Position numbers and translations under genes: made by a program. From Curtobacterium pusillum (GTDB lineage Bacteria; Actinomycetota; Actinomycetes; Actinomycetales; Microbacteriaceae): a DNA stretch of 64,000 nt. The stretch is taken from positions 310,001 through 374,000 of the forward strand of contig NZ_VEIY01000003.1 in the NCBI RefSeq assembly GCF_007680845.1, in the 5' to 3' direction. This document shows positions 63,906 through 64,000 of this stretch, piece after piece; positions within the stretch are counted from its first letter, which is position 1; each line of letters starts with the position of its first letter. A model generated the notes under the pieces. That model ran no database searches and was not told the origin of the DNA. It saw nothing but the letters and a program-made list of their open reading frames with translations.

Positions 63906-64000
63906 GCGGGGGCGTCGGGGAGGACGGCTCGGGGACACGACCCCGCGCCGCGGCCCGTCGTCGGACACCGCGATCGTGGGCGGCGCTCGGTGCGGCCGTG
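63902..64000 (+). CDS. Unidentified protein, 5' end only
   Basis: Starts at ATG 63902, overlapping the arcA stop by four bases (ATGA), and stays open to the window end (33 codons). The visible N-terminus is Gly/Arg-rich ([20 protein letters not shown]) and then turns hydrophobic (SWAALGAAV), suggesting a membrane or secreted protein. Too little is visible for a family. The coupling suggests an arginine-deiminase operon member. Confidence 0.5.
   Translation, partial: MSGGVGEDGSGTRPRAAARRRTPRSWAALGAAV

Overview
The window is about 70% G+C, with dense genes and overlapping start/stop codons. Its gene order (argS-lysA-hom-thrC-thrB-rho-prfA-prmC, then tsaC-tagO-atpI-atpBEFHAGDC) is typical of Actinobacteria. 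Protein details such as an 87-residue AtpC, a very long Rho and a 264-residue AtpH point to Microbacteriaceae, most likely a Curtobacterium-like organism. The genus is inferred from remembered similarity and was not computed.

Layout. 1-5060 (minus): a Ser/Thr signalling operon (DUF4192-like protein, FHA protein, PP2C phosphatase, membrane Ser/Thr kinase, large Ig-like surface protein cut by the window edge). 5153-14670 (minus): yaaA, the complete F1Fo ATP synthase operon, an AtpI-like protein and a TagO/WecA-type transferase. 14667-28255: housekeeping genes on minus (tsaC, prmC, prfA, rho, thrB, thrC, hom, lysA, a DUF2993 protein, argS), interrupted by a plus-strand HAD hydrolase and a duplicated 71-bp intergenic repeat. 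28315-30320 (plus): a lipoprotein, tRNA-Arg(CCG) and a Gfo/Idh/MocA oxidoreductase.

30366-37262 is the most interesting metabolic locus. It holds a Pls/PosA-type single-module NRPS (adenylation, carrier, six membrane segments, three soluble terminal domains), a translationally coupled M1 metallopeptidase, an XRE regulator divergent from an M24 aminopeptidase, and an Sfp-type phosphopantetheinyl transferase. This is the architecture of poly-epsilon-lysine-like (non-alpha poly-amino acid) biosynthesis. 37302-43248: a small orphan protein, a TPM-domain envelope protein with PspA, an arginase-fold protein lacking metal ligands, a disulfide oxidoreductase-type flavoprotein and a small HExxH protein. 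43249-43903 is a gene-free array of palindromic repeats. 43904-46643: an iron-regulated siderophore-interacting protein with a FecE-type ATPase, and an alpha/beta hydrolase. 46702-51781: a complete Dpp/Opp-type peptide ABC importer. 52112-59720: amidase, CPBP protease, NarL-type two-component system, a small redox/detoxification operon, GNAT and a small orphan. 59747-64000: two divergent HdeD-like (DUF308) proteins followed by arcD-arcA and the start of another coupled gene, plausibly an acid-stress/arginine-catabolism group.

Two genome-wide habits show through. Many first genes carry a TANNNT (-10) hexamer 6-8 nt before the start codon, implying leaderless mRNAs. Several intergenic spaces carry members of palindromic repeat families built on GGAGGCGCGG / CCGCGCCTCC or on GGGCGTACCGGG. 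These reach their extreme form in the 43-kb array and in a perfect 48-bp palindrome at 59313-59360.
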